64,000 nt of DNA from Pyricularia pennisetigena (GCF_004337985.1 NC_043743.1:1079366-1143365); one strand, 5' to 3'; shown: positions 1 through 13,584, counted from the stretch's first letter. Made by a program: numbers and translations. Notes: generated by a model not told the origin, from the letters alone.

Positions 1-782
1 GCCTTCCGGCTTAGCCTCTTCTTATCCTTATCCGTGATATTCTCGGATTTTTTACTCCTGGTATTAAAGGTTGATGTTTCTGTGCCTGATTCGTCTTGTC
101 TGGCACCACTTGCACCAGTTTCACTGTTTAGTTTAGGCTCCCTCATTGATGTCGTTCTCGTGACGAGTTTTCTTTCATTATCCTCCAATTTTCTTCGGTT
201 CAAACTTCTGGATGGTTGCTTGCCGTGCTGCTTGGGCCGCGCGGATTTTGACTTGGGGTTTAATATTTCACCAGAGTCGGAGTCTGGTACCACAAAGTCG
301 TCATCCGAGTCCGGGTCCGAGAATGAAAAATACACCGAGTCGTCCATGATGGTTATGTCCTCTACCACTGTTTCATCGTCATCTTCGGAATCTTCCAACT
401 CGACCGCAGTTGCGACGGCTCGCGGTTTTCTAACCCGAAGTTCCACGCGCAGCGTAGTAGACTTCTCTGGCTCGCTCAGTTTCAAGCTGGCAGTTCGGGT
501 CCCACTGGCCTTCTCATCACCAGTTCCTTGGCCCCATGGTCGGAGAAGAGGGTTATCGACAGTCTGACCCAGCTTTCGACGCCTTACTGTGCTTTCTTTT
601 GCTGGTGGTACCGTCGCTTTCTCTTGAACGCCTGGTCCCGTCACAAGTTTCGATGCCTCCTTAGGCTTCCTTGTTGAAGTAGGCTTAGAACCTGCCTGCG
701 GAATTCCTCGAGTGCGGCTTAAAATGTCTTCTAGCGAAGGCAAGTCATCGTCGCTGCTATCTGAAGCCCAGACAGGTGCCAT
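1..782 (-). CDS. Acidic, disordered protein, N-terminal part (runs off the window)
   Basis: The minus strand is open for about 260 codons from an ATG at 782 to the window edge, with no stop. The protein starts MAPVWASDSSDDDLPSLEDI and is strongly hydrophilic. An acidic cluster (EDSEDDDETVVED, about residues 140-153) is followed by DSVYFSFSDPDSDDDFVVPDSDS, then Lys/Arg/Ser-rich sequence. No folded domain is visible, so this is a disordered N-terminal arm. The pattern (acidic start with a DLPSLEDIL-like motif, then basic linker) resembles the arms of fungal GCNA/SprT-like nuclear proteases. That is only a guess, because the diagnostic HExxH domain would lie outside the window. The start is chosen because it is the first ATG of the open frame and the coding-like composition begins there. 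Confidence 0.7.
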   Translation of the reverse strand, partial: MAPVWASDSSDDDLPSLEDILSRTRGIPQAGSKPTSTRKPKEASKLVTGPGVQEKATVPPAKESTVRRRKLGQTVDNPLLRPWGQGTGDEKASGTRTASLKLSEPEKSTTLRVELRVRKPRAVATAVELEDSEDDDETVVEDITIMDDSVYFSFSDPDSDDDFVVPDSDSGEILNPKSKSARPKQHGKQPSRSLNRRKLEDNERKLVTRTTSMREPKLNSETGASGARQDESGTETSTFNTRSKKSENITDKDKKRLSRK

Positions 783-3700
783 AGCGCGTTGACCTTGACT
801 GTAAGAAAATATTCGTGCCGTCCCCCAGTTCGATACAAGCGTGGCCGAGTTTGAGTTGTTCAAGTCATCTCAATTAGAAGATTGCCATGCAGTTGCTGTC
901 CAATCGCTATGTGGGATATGTCTTGGTGTAGGTTGAAAATGCATTCCAAATGCGGGTTGAAAATCAACACACAATTGATAGCTGAACAGTTGCCAGGAGC
1001 AACCCCTGTTTCTTTTCTTGGTATCTGCGCCTTAGTGCGTTCCAAGTCACATGCGCAGACCACCCCCACATCCACGTATGTACCACGCATCAGAAATTTC
1101 TGTCCCATTCACCAGTCAAGACCACTATCCATGAAACGCGTCATCTTGGGTTTCATGCCAAAGAACAAATCCGCGGCGAACGGCGAAAAAAGGTTCGCCC
1201 CAAACGATACATTGAGGCGGTGTTGCAAAATTGACAACAGCCAGGGTAGGCTGTGCTCACTGATACCAACTATCTGTCTCTCCTCCCATCACATGAGTGA
1301 CAACTGCCAGGACAGCATGAACGAGGGCACGCGTGTGTAATTGGGGGGAAAACTAACGCGCTTTGTGTGCGTGCGAGATGAGATTGTGATCTCTCAAGGC
1401 TGGCTGCAACTAAAATAACACAAGCCACACCAGCAAAAGGCCGTCCAGATATAGCTTAGCATGATTGATTGGCGCACCTAGCCCAGATCCGATCTGCGAT
1501 TTTGCATTGGTGAAACGGTCCTAGCCACCTCAAGTTCTTAGATCCCAGGAGGGCTTCTGGAAAATACAGATGCCGTTCACCGTTCACCCCGTCGTCGGAT
1601 GGACCGGAGATTTTGCATTGTCTTCGCGTTCAGAAAGTCCAGTAAACCCCACTCAACTCATATGACCACGAGATAAAGCACGGAACAGACGAATGAGTAG
1701 TGAAGATATTAGATAGTGAGTGCATTGTGAACAGATCTGTTCCCCCCCCCCTCTGTTGTGCGTCACAAAAGCAAAAAAAGGACAAAAAGAAAGAAAAAGT
1801 CCGACCGCTGTTGATGTACTACTTGCTATGCGGCAAAACTCCCCAGAAGCTGGCCCAGACCATGGCATTATGCTGTAATCACGATTTTCTATCCAGTAGG
1901 GCATAGTCTGGTGCCAAAATAGAAGAAAAAAAGGATCTGACTGTGCCATCCGCCTGCATGGGACGCCAGACACTTCGATTGACACCAATCATCCCAAAAT
2001 ATCTAGCGCCCGCGGCGAGCTTTGTCTCTGCAACCTCAATTGGCCGTGTGCCTGATCAAGTGAGACTTTTAGGGTCCTGCACAGGTTGCATCCCTCCACT
2101 GTGGCTTGTTGCGACGGAAAGGCCAAATGTGCTTGCTTATTATTTTCTTCAATCCTCCCAGCCTCGCATATATACTTGGTAGAACGGTATCTTAAAAACT
2201 CGACAGGTTAGCGCCAGGTTAGTAGTGCTGGAGAGCACCCCCCGGATCGAGTGGTCTAGCCGAGAAAAGGGGCAGGTAAGCAGGGTAAAATCGTTTAGAG
2301 ACCAGGGAATAGATTAACTGCATCGTCATCGATATCCGTCGGTGTTCCAAAGTCCAATTGGCATGTTTACAAAGCAACCAAAAAAACAGGAAATCCCACT
2401 GTTGGCCTGCATGTCTGCGCCCTCGGTACCTGCATGGAACTGGGATTGGGAGGGAGCTAGACTGAAAAGGGGGTCGTAATGTCAATACGGCCACAGAACA
2501 AGAAAAAAAAAGGCCGAGCCGTTCGAATAACGCCGCCGGGGTGTTTGACCGTTTCATTTGGGATCGTTTCGCGGCAGTAAGCACCCCACCTCCCTTTTGG
2601 CCAACTTTTCGGACCAACCAACTGCAATCTTCTTATTCACTTTGGGTCCCCTTTCAGACCAATTGTATGCCTCCGCCACATCTCCCGGAATTGGGAAATT
2701 ATGTGCTTTACAATAATGCCGATCGAATGAATATTTTGGTGATGCCGAGAAGATACCAATACTGCGCAATTAATTTCTCCCCATAGTAAAAGCATTTGCC
2801 AAACCCACCTCGTGCCTTCTCGCCACTTTCGGAGGGGCAGCATCGAGATGCCCAAGGCTGCTGGTTCCAAGGTTGTAATAATGGAGTGCCATCCGGCCAG
2901 TAGCGAGACGGGGACGAATTTTCTGGATGCCGATTTGCCAACCCCCCGTCGTGATGGATGCTTGATTCTGGGCTTTTTGCTCAACGATACGAACCAGATC
3001 AGTGCCAAAATAGCATACTGGTACAAAGGTGCAGGACGGGGCGTCTGATGTGGTTCCTCAAGGTGTACGTCGTACAAAAACGTGCCAGCATTCTCACAGG
3101 ACTGACAAACCAATAAGCTGTAGACGTGCGTTGTGCATTACCTTTCGTCCACCACACCTGCCATCTGCAACCTCTCGTATCAATGTGCTAAATGTCGTCC
3201 AAAGAGAGCTAAAAAGCGAGCTACTGGTTGCATACAAATGCATGTGTACAAGCAAACATTAGAGGCGCAAGTTGTACTTTATGCATGGACGTGCTCTTCC
3301 CGCTCCCGCCCGCTCTAGACTGGCAGCAAACATCAATTGGCGGCATTGAAGAGCAAACAATAACTTAGCTCAAGCCTTACTGCTGACTTTCATGTGCGTG
3401 GCAAGATAGACACTTTGTCGCGACCAGTCCGTGACTCGCAAGGCAAAAACCTACGTACGCAGTAGCGCTTTTTTTTTTTTTTTTGAGAAAAAAAAAAGTT
3501 GTTTAGAGTCGCGTCAGAGCTAATAGAAAATCATCCTAAACAGCATGTACCGTAAATACAGTAGAGTAGTATTGTGTGGTTGTTGGGTTTGGTCGGACGG
3601 TTCGTGCACTGTCGGTCATCCCTTGAAGAAAAACGGCGTGGATTTCACACGTCTCATCACAAGGCTTATCCTGGAGCCTGGCGAGCCACACCCGGTTTGA

Positions 3701-5120
3701 ACTCTTGAAGGCTGGCTTCATAAAATCAAGCCAAAGAAAAGAAGAGTCCACAAGGCATGGCCGTGACGGAAAAGACACTATTCAGCCGAAGCGACTTGGC
3801 TTCAAGCAAGGTTCCAGTAGTGGGGCCCTCCGCTCCTCTTTTTCTTTTTCTCCTCCGTCTCCCCCTGTCATGCCTGGACCAAAACGGAGCCTAATTCGCC
3901 AAGCCTTGCTTCCACCATCCACCACCCTCCAAGCTTGTACGGAACGTGGACGGTGGCACCACAGCCACTCGACATCCACAATTCTGGGAGGATCTTCCTG
4001 CACAAGTAGCGTCTGGATAACCAGCTTGGGCCAGCAGGCTTTCGTTTCCCTTTTTTTCTGACCAAATTCCCCCTTTCTCCCTCGAAAATTCAACAACCAC
4101 ATTCGCTGTTTATTAATTTTGTTTGGTAGTCCGTCGTTTTCCTTGGGATTTGTCTTTCGACTACAAGTCGCTCTGCGCCCCGTTCAATCGCTTCACGGTG
4201 CTGAGGAGGGAGTAAGCAGCAGAAACCTTGCTTAGTCGTTCTTCAGAAACGGCGTCCTTCTTGAAGAATCCCTACAACCAGACCCACGAGTCAATTGGCG
4301 CCGACTCGACCCGCCGAGCGAAACGTTCCTGCCCCCTTTTTTTTACTCCCTCAACTTGCGGGCCACCAAAAAAGTAGAGCGCACGCACGTCACAACAAGC
4401 GCCTACCCTACCATTCATTCACTGCACTGCACTGACTGACTGACTGCGTCGACAACTCCGTCCGATTCAGACCAGTCGTCCCATCCAACTCTTTTCTTTT
4501 TCTTTTCTTTTGCATCCTAGTTTCGCCTTCCAATCAACAAGCAAAAAGGTAGCAAGCAGCTCGCTCCATAAGGCCTGTTCGCTCCCTCAGTTCTCTCCTT
4601 TTGGGAACGCGCGTGGCTGCGGCATTGGAATTCCCAGGAAACTCGACTTCCCCCCCAAGGCAGTTCCAGCCCGATCCATTGGTCTCTGAGCCAAGTGTCC
4701 CTCTCTTTAGCGGCAACTGTCCTCTCATTCGGACCGAGAACGCTCGCGAGTTACTCGATCTCCAAGAGAGGCAAGAAGAAAATACAAACCTCGAAAGAAA
4801 CAAAAAAGAAATTAGACTATACGCTCGCTTCACGCACTGCTGTGGCCGGCCACAATCATTGCAGCAGTCACCCACTATCTAATCCGACTTAATCTGCCTG
4901 CGAATAATACCGGTTTTCTTTTCTTTTCTTTTTTTTTGGCTGCAGTTGCGATTTCGATTCCATGAGTTTATGATTGATTGGTTAGTTGATCGCCCTGCCT
5001 GCCACTGTTTCAGGAAACCGTCACGACGTACAGTACCGTCGTGTCACACTGCCTTTCATTATGGTAGCGTGTTCTGCAGTATTCTAACCTGTTCCGATCC
5101 AGACCAATAGACTGCCCATT
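783..5120. other. 4.3-kb intergenic region between divergent genes (FKS1 upstream region)
   Basis: No gene is supported here. Short ORFs on both strands are unrelated in composition to the flanking genes and show no family motif. T16-GAG-A10 at 3469-3497 could fold as a homopolymer hairpin. From about 4100 to 5000 the plus strand becomes rich in C/T runs (4490-4514, 4916-4937), as is common upstream of highly expressed fungal genes. This part probably contains the FKS1 promoter and a long leader. Part of the left end should be promoter for the acidic-protein gene. Confidence 0.6.
4962..5087 (+). promoter_or_regulatory. Two candidate upstream ORFs in the FKS1 leader
   Basis: ATG AGT TTA TGA lies at 4962-4973. 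A second 8-codon ORF opens at 5061 and stops at 5087, only 33 nt before the FKS1 start. If the transcript begins upstream of 4962, both would meet scanning ribosomes first. A pyrimidine-rich stretch ending in CTGCAG (about 4917-4945) also looks like a 3' splice site, so a leader intron could remove sequence upstream of the uORFs. The transcription start is unknown. Confidence 0.4.
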
Positions 5121-8100
5121 ATGTCGGGACATCCAAACCAGCAGCGGCCTAACCCGAACGACTACGATGACGGCTATGGCCGGCAACAAGGTGGTCAGCA
5201 GGGAGGCCAGGATGCCTACTATGACGACCATTCACAGCAACAGTACTACGACAATGGCTATGACAACGGTGGCCAAGGGGGTCGCCGAGGAGATGGCTAC
5301 TACGACGAATCGTATGTCTCTCACGCACCGAAAACACACTATCTGGATGTCGCTAACATTTGACTGGCAGTGGCTACTACAACGCCGATCCGAACAACCC
5401 CTATCAACAGGATGGCGGGTACTACGACAACCAAGATCAGTACCAAGACGATTATTACAACCAGCAAGGTTACTATGATCAGGGCTATGATCAAGGCTAC
5501 GGCCGTCGGCAAGGCTCAGAGGATGACTCTGAAACGTTTAGCGACTTCACAATGAGGTCGGACATGCGTGGTGGTGATGCCGAGTACTACGGACGTGGCG
5601 ACGAACGTTACAACAGCTACAACGATGGACAGGCTCGCGGCTTCCGACCGCCCTCGTCCCAGATCTCATATGCTGGAAACCGCTCGTCTGGGGCCTCGAC
5701 TCCCAACTATGGCATGGACTATGGCAATGGGCACGCCGCGCTGGCTAGGTCACGCGAGCCGTACCCTGCATGGACTTCAGATGCGCAGATCCCTCTGTCC
5801 AAGGAGGAGGTCGAGGATATTTTTATTGACCTCACGTCAAAGTTTGGATTTCAGCGCGACAGCATGAGGAACATGTACGACCATCTCATGACTCTTCTCG
5901 ACTCGCGTGCCTCTCGCATGACCCCAAACCAGGCCCTGCTCTCGCTTCATGCGGACTACATCGGAGGAGACAATGCGAACTACCGCAAGTGGTATTTCGC
6001 CGCTCATCTGGATCTCGATGATGCCGTGGGCTTTGCCAACATGAAGGGCAAGGGCTTGAAGCGCAAGAACAAGAAGAAGAAGAAGGATGCTGAGAATGAG
6101 GCCGAGACCTTGGAGAGCCTTGAAGGTGATGACTCGCTCGAAGCGGCTGAGTACAGATGGAAGACACGTATGAATCGCATGTCACAACACGACCGTGTTC
6201 GACAGCTCGCCTTGTACCTGCTCTGCTGGGGCGAGGCCAACCAGGTCCGGTTCATGCCCGAGTGTTTGTGCTTCATCTTCAAGTGCGCGGACGACTACCT
6301 CAACTCGCCTGCGTGCCAGAACCTCGTAGAGCCAGTTGAGGAGTTCACGTTCCTCAACAACGTCATCACCCCCATTTATCAGTACGTCCGAGACCAAGGT
6401 TACGAGATTGTCGATGGTGTCTACGTCCGTCGCGAGCGTGACCACAAGAGCATTATCGGTTATGACGACTGCAACCAGCTCTTCTGGTACCCTGAGGGTA
6501 TCGAGCGCATCGTCTTGGAGGACAAGTCGAAACTCACCGATGTGCCTCCCCCGGAGCGTTACCTGAAGCTGAAGGATGTCAACTGGAAGAAGTGCTTCTT
6601 CAAGACCTACAAGGAGACTCGGTCGTGGTTCCACCTGGTTGTTAACTTCAACCGTATCTGGATTATCCACCTAACCATGTGGTGGTACTACACGGCATTC
6701 AACGCTCCTACGCTCTTGGTCCCCAACTACACCCAGCAAGGAAACGAAAAGCCCCCTAACGCAGCTGTGTGGTCGATTTGTGGATTCGGTGGTTGTATCG
6801 CATCCCTGATCCAGATCATTGCTACATGCTCCGAGTGGGCGTACGTACCTCGTCGTTGGGCCGGAGCTCAGCATCTTACCAAGAAGCTTCTCTTCCTTAT
6901 CCTCATCTTTGTTATCAACGCTGGTCCTGGTGTTTACGTCTTCTTGCCTGGAGATGTGGACACTGTCCGGGCCCGCCAGGAGACTCAGATCGCGCTGATT
7001 CTGGGAATCGTTCAGTTCTTCGTGTCTGTGGCGACCTTCCTCTTCTTCTCTATCATGCCTCTTGGCGGACTTTTCGGCAGCTACTTGACCAAGAACTCTC
7101 GCCGCTATGTCGCAAGTCAGACATTCACCGCCAGCTATCCCAGACTTACTGGCAACGACATGGCTCTCTCGTACCTCTTGTGGCTGATTGTTTTCGGTGC
7201 CAAGATGGGCGAGTCATATGTCTACTTGGCCTTGTCTTTCAAGGACCCTCTCCGTTACTTGTGGTTGATGAACGTCGACAGCTGTCTTGGTGACACCCTC
7301 CTGCGGAAATACCTCTGTCCTCTCCAGCCTAAGATTCTTGCCGGTCTCATGGGAGTAACAGATCTTATCTTCTTCTTCCTGGACACGTATCTTTTCTACG
7401 TACTGGTCAACTGCGTTTTTTCGATTGCGCGCTCTTTCTACTTGGGTGCCTCTATCTTGACTCCTTGGAGAAACATCTTTTCTCGCATGCCTAAGCGCAT
7501 CTACTCCAAGGTCCTGGCAACAACAGACATGGAGGTCAAGTATAAGCCCAAGGTTCTCATTTCACAGATCTGGAACGCTATTGTCATCTCCATGTACCGT
7601 GAGCATCTTCTGGCCATTGACCACGTTCAGAAGCTTCTGTACCATCAAGTCCCGTCGGAGCAGGAGGGCAAGCGGACTCTGAGGGCTCCCACGTTCTTCG
7701 TGTCACAAGAAGATCACTCGTTCAAGACGGAATTTTTCCCTGCTCAAAGCGAGGCAGAGCGTCGTATCTCTTTCTTCGCTCATTCGCTGTCGACACCGAT
7801 TCCTGAGCCGTTGCCGGTTGACAACATGCCTACCTTTACTGTCATGATCCCGCACTACAGCGAAAAGATTCTCTTGTCGCTGAGGGAGATTATCAGGGAA
7901 GACGAGCCGTATTCTCGTGTTACATTGCTCGAGTACCTGAAGCAGCTTCACCCCCACGAGTGGGACTGCTTCGTCAAGGACACCAAGATTCTTGCAGATG
8001 AGACGTCTCAGTTCAACGGCGATGAGAAGAACGACAAGGACACAGCCAAGAGCAAGATTGATGATCTGCCATTCTACTGCATCGGTTTCAAGTCTTCTGC

Positions 8101-11005
8101 ACCCGAGTACACTCTCAGGACGCGTATTTGGTCTTCACTCCGCTCGCAAACTCTCTACCGTACCATCTCCGGTTTTATGAACTACAGTCGTGCCATCAAG
8201 CTGCTTTACCGTGTGGAGAATCCTGAGGTTGTCCAAATGTTCGGCGGCAACTCTGACAAGTTGGAACGCGAATTGGAGCGAATGGCGCGCCGCAAGTTCA
8301 AGCTCATTGTGTCGATGCAACGTTATGCCAAGTTCAAGAAGGAGGAGATGGAAAACGCCGAATTCTTGCTGCGTGCGTACCCGGATCTGCAGATTGCCTA
8401 CCTGGACGAAGAGGCGCCTTTGAACGAAGGTGAAGAGCCTCGTTTGTATTCTGCGCTCATTGATGGTCACTCTGAAATCATGGAGAACGGCGCTCGCAAG
8501 CCCAAGTTCCGAATTCAGCTCTCTGGCAACCCTATCCTTGGTGACGGCAAATCTGACAACCAAAACCACTGTATCATCTTCTACCGCGGCGAATACATTC
8601 AGCTCATTGATGCCAACCAGGACAACTATCTCGAGGAATGTCTGAAGATTCGCAGTGTTCTGGCCGAGTTTGAGGAGATGAAGACGGACAACACCTCGCC
8701 ATACACCCCTGGTGTGAAGAACGCTGTCAAATCGCCTGTTGCTATCTTGGGTGCTCGTGAGTACATTTTCTCGGAGAACATCGGTATCCTCGGAGACGTC
8801 GCTGCCGGAAAGGAACAGACATTTGGAACCTTGTTTGCTCGTACGCTGGCTCAAATTGGTGGCAAGCTTCACTATGGTCATCCCGATTTCCTCAATGGAA
8901 TCTTCATGACAACTCGAGGTGGTGTATCTAAAGCGCAAAAGGGTCTTCACTTGAACGAGGATATTTACGCCGGTATGAATGCTATCCTCCGTGGTGGGCG
9001 CATCAAGCATTGCGAGTACTACCAATGCGGCAAAGGTCGTGATTTGGGTTTCGGTTCAATTCTCAACTTCACCACCAAGATCGGCACTGGTATGGGCGAG
9101 CAGATGCTGTCTCGCGAGTACTACTACCTCGGCACGCAACTCCCGCTGGACCGATTCTTGTCCTTCTACTATGCTCACCCTGGCTTCCATATCAACAACA
9201 TCTTCATCATGTTGTCTATCCAGATGTTCATGATCACACTCGTCAACATAGGAGCCTTGAGGGATCAGACCATACCTTGCGACTACAACCGAAACGTCCC
9301 CATTACCGATGAGCTCTTCCCTACTGGATGCCAGAACACGGACGCGCTAGTGGATTGGGTTTTCAGAAGTATCTTGTCGATTATTTTCGTCCTCTGTCTG
9401 TCCTATATCCCTCTAGTGGTTCAGGAGTTGACGGAGCGTGGTTTCTTCCGCGCGGCTACTCGTCTCGCGAAGCAGATCTGCTCCCTCTCACCCCTGTTTG
9501 AGGTGTTCGTGTGTCAGATTTACGCTAATGCGGTCCATAACAACCTGTCATTCGGCGGAGCTCGATACATTGGTACCGGTCGTGGTTTTGCCACTGCGCG
9601 CATTCCGTTCGGTGTGCTCTTCTCTCGATTTGCCGGCCCGTCGATCTACTTCGGCGCACGACTACTCATGATGCTTATCTTTGCTACCATGACTGTTTGG
9701 CAAGGCGCTCTGGTGTACTTCTACCTCACTCTGCTTGCCCTCGTCATCTCGCCGTTCCTGTACAACCCCCACCAGTTTGCTTGGAATGATTTCTTCATCG
9801 ACTACCGTGACTACCTCCGGTGGTTGTCTCGAGGAAACTCTCGCTCGCATGCATCATCTTGGATCGCCTACTGCAGACTCTCGCGAACCCGTCTGACCGG
9901 TTACAAGCGAAAGGCTGTCGGAGACCCCAGTTCAAAACTCTCCGGAGACGTGCCTCGAGCATCCTTCATGAACATTTTCCTTGGCGAGCTCGTTTCGCCA
10001 TTTTTGCTTGCGGTCGTGATGCTGATTCCATACCTCTTCATGAACGCCCAAACTGGTGTCACAGCGGACAAAAACCCCAACCTGCCCACGCCCAAGGCAA
10101 GTGCAGCATTGCTCAGAATCGGCATTGTCGCTATTGCCCCGATCGCCGTCAATGCTGGCGTTTGTCTGGTCATGTTCGCCATGGCCTGTTTCATGGGTCC
10201 CCTCCTCAGCATGTGTTGCAAGAAGTTTGGTAGCGTACTTGCTGCCATTGCACATGCTTTTGCTGTGATCATGCTTCTTGTCTTCTTCGAGGCCTTGTAC
10301 ATCCTCCAGCAATGGAAGGCGGCCCCAACTCTCCTGGGAATGATCGTTGTTCTTTGCGTTCAACGATTCCTTCTGAAGCTGATCGTATCAGCCGCATTGA
10401 CTCGAGAGTTCAAGTCGGACCAGGCCAACATTGCTTTCTGGACTGGCAAGTGGTACTCAATGGGTTGGCACACAATTTCGCAGCCGGCGAGAGAGTTTCT
10501 CTGCAAGATCACCGAGATGTGCTTCTTTGCAGGCGACTTCATTCTCGGTCACATTATCCTCTTCCTCATGCTGCCAATCATCCTCATTCCTCAGGTTGAC
10601 AAGCTGCACTCTATGATGCTCTTCTGGCTTCGTCCTAGGTTAGTACCGTCCTTATATATGACTTTACGTGCTTTGGATCTTCTTTACTGACTTGGCCCAT
10701 CCAGCCAACAAATTCGACCCCCGATCTACTCAATGAAGCAGTCCAAGTTGAGGACGAGGCGCGTGGTTCGCTATGCGATCTTGTATTTTGTGCTCCTCAT
10801 CCTCTTCCTTGCCCTGCTCGCAGGCCCGGCCATTATCACCCAGTTCGTCAAGAACATGCCTCCAAAGGCCATCACGGATGTCAAGTTCCTTAAAGATTCC
10901 GGCCTGATCCAACCTGCCGGGTACGACAACAACAACACAAACTTTGAACACACGGGTACAAGACGAACCGGTCCTGCTGCCCCTACTCCCCAACGCCTTG
11001 TTTGA
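5121..11005 (+). CDS. FKS1: 1,3-beta-D-glucan synthase catalytic subunit
   Basis: Polymerises UDP-glucose into the main linear glucan of the cell wall at the plasma membrane (GT48 family), with Rho1 as regulatory partner; it is the echinocandin target. Exons are 5121-5311, 5371-10638 and 10705-11005, giving 1919 residues, the usual length. Both introns have GT..AG ends and restore frame; the second has a TACTGAC branch site. The first 100 or so residues are Tyr/Gln/Asp/Gly-rich low complexity. Then come the FKS1 N-terminal domain (about 320-440), a first membrane block (about 460-720), the cytosolic GT48 region (about 830-1350, including [20 protein letters not shown] and [21 protein letters not shown]) and a C-terminal membrane block. 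Hot spot 1 is YLALSFKDP at 682-690, with Tyr where most fungi have Phe. Hot spot 2 is DWVFRSIL near 1392. A final exon encodes a last membrane helix and a short tail. Large antisense ORFs over this gene are shadows. Confidence 0.98.
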
Positions 11006-12088
11006 ACAGAATAAACAAGTGGGAGGAGCCGGGCTGGAGAATTGAAATGGAATGTATAATACTTTTTTTCTCGCTCAGCGACCACACATAACCGGAGGAG
11101 AGCATGTTTCCTTTTTTTGTTTTTTTCTGTTTGTGCAATGACAGGAGACTTTCCAGCTGCCCTGAAGCAGCCAACTTGTTAGGTCTGTCATGTCATTGCT
11201 GGTTTTTCTGCAATGGTTGCCTTTTCGTTTTCCCCTCGTCATCTTTTCATATAACAAAAAACCGAAGCAGCTATTTTGGCGTGGGTGGCACTGCAAAAAA
11301 ACAGGCCTTTGTTTTTCTTGTTTTGCTCCATTTTAGAGATCGACTCTGCACATGTTGTTTCCATTACGACCTTGGCCTAAATGATTCGGGCCGCGATAAT
11401 CATACTGCCGATTTTTGCTCAAGCCTTGGGGATCTTTGATACTTTTGCATTGTCTCTGATGATTGAATATTGGCGAGTATAGGATTTTTTTCTTTCTTTT
11501 TTGGTCATGTTTACTCTGTGCCCGACTTCATTCGAGCCCATAATACGTGGGAAGGTGAATAATCAAGCCTCAAAGGTTTGAAAACGACTTTACGCTCTTG
11601 AGACTTGCTGGACCTAAAGGTAGATATAAATGTGCATACAGTAGTAAAATCTTGTCATCTTGCTTCTAATTTCGACTGGTCAATTGACGCAGAAGCCTGA
11701 GCAGTGATGACTTTCAGCATAACTCACGGTCAGTTAGGAGTTGCAATTGATCGACACACCGTGCACAGACTGTGGGCCAGGGTCGCATTTTCAGGGGCGA
11801 GCCACCCGTAGCAATTCCAAACCTGACAGTACGCGATGACAGCTGCAAGGTCGCGTCCCCAACGGTTATTTTTTCTTATCCATTGGCCCCGTAGTGCAAT
11901 AGACCCTGTGAATTTTCGGCCAACCCAAGCAAGCCACAGCACGCCACCAACAGAAGAAAAAACAAAAAACATCGACAGCATTGTGCGGGTTATTTACCTA
12001 GGAGTTCCCCCTCCCGAGTTGACCATTAGGCCATTTGCGCAAAGACAACCGTTCCTCGACTTGACTAGCCATCTCCACCGTCGCCATC
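11006..12088. other. FKS1 3' region and LCB1 promoter
   Basis: About 1.1 kb between two genes in tandem. The first half has many short T runs and is probably FKS1 3' UTR. The second half includes an A-rich stretch (11954-11970) shortly before the LCB1 start. No ORF with recognisable content. Confidence 0.6.
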
Positions 12089-13584
12089 ATGGATCTTTAC
12101 GAGCTGCAGAGCAAACTGACGCTCTGGCTGGAGGAAGCCTCGCATGCATTCCAGAGGGTGCCGGGCTCGGCCGTCCTGATTCGCTATGTCAGGTCCAGCT
12201 ACCAGAACGATCCTGTCCGCTCCGCCATCGAGCTGGTCCTCGTTGTGTTTTTCATCAGGTACCTGATGGCACCATCTTACTCTACCCACAAGCAGAACTT
12301 TATCAAGCTGCGCGAGGATGTACGTCGTTGTGAGCCATTCAAAACTATTTGTTCTCAGTGCTCAGCTTGTCTGACTGAGTGGATTCTTGTAATTGCAGGA
12401 GATCGATGAACTGGTTGAAGACTGGACACCAGAGCCACTTGTTCCAGCAAGGACAGCGCAGGAGGAGGCCGAGGCGGAGAAGTTGCCCGTGATTGTTGGA
12501 CCGACAGGGCCCAAGACGAAGCTCGCGAGCGGACGCACGGTTACGAACCTCTCGACATACAACTACTACAACTTCAATGCCAACGAACAGATCAAGGAGA
12601 AAGCGATCCAGACCCTGCGGACGTATGGCGTGGGCCCTTGCGGTCCGCCGCAGTTTTACGGCACCCAGGACGTTCACATGAAGACCGAGGCGGACATTGC
12701 GGCCTACATCGGCACCGAGGGCTGCATCATCTACGCGCACGCCTTCTCGGCCGTCACGAGCGTTATCCCTTCGTTCTGCAAGCGTGGAGACGTCATCATT
12801 GCGGATCGCATGGCCAACTATTCCATCCGCAAGGGGTTGGAGCTTTCGAGGAGCAACATTCGGTGGCACGGGCATGGAGACATGGATGAGCTGGAGGCGG
12901 CCATGGCAAAGGTCGCCAAGGAGCAGGCCAAGAACAAGAAGCTGACGAGGCGGTTCGTCGTCATTGAGGCGTTATCTGAGTTGCTTGGAGATATTGCCGA
13001 CCTGCCAAAGCTGGTACGTAGGCAGACCTTTGCTTTGGGAAGGGTCTCGACTAACATTGCGCTGCTGAACGCGACGAAAAATTAGATTGAGCTTAAGGAG
13101 AAATACAAGTTCCGCCTGATACTTGACGAGACATGGTCATTTGGCGTACTGGGTCGCACTGGACGCGGACTGACAGAGGCGCAGAACGTGGACCCGACGC
13201 AGGTGGACATGATCGTGGGCTCGATGGCCGGCCCTCTGTGCGCGGGCGGTGGGTTCTGCGCGGGCTCGCGGGACGTCGTGGAGCACCAGCGCATCATGTC
13301 GACGGCCTACACCTTCTCGGCGGCGCTGCCGGCCATGACGGCCGTGACGGCCAGTGAGACGCTGAACCTCCTGCAGTCGAACCCCGAGATCCTATCGCAG
13401 TGCCGTGAGAACATCAAGGCGCTGCGGGCGCAGCTCGACCCTCGCTCGGACTGGGTATTCTGCACCAGCTCCATTGACAACCCGATCCTGCTGCTCCAGC
13501 TGAAGCCCGAGGTCATTGCGTCGAGAAGACTCACCGCCGAGGACCAGAATAGGCTGCTGCAGGAGTGTGTTGATGAGGTATGCA

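Noticed and set aside
830..870. tRNA-like string (GCGTGGCCGAG preceded by GTTCGATAC)
   Set aside because: Resembles a tRNA 5' end and a B-box, but in the wrong order and with no cloverleaf around them.
8135..9025. 296-codon antisense ORF inside FKS1
   Set aside because: Shadow of the glucan synthase catalytic region; no motif and no independent start signal.
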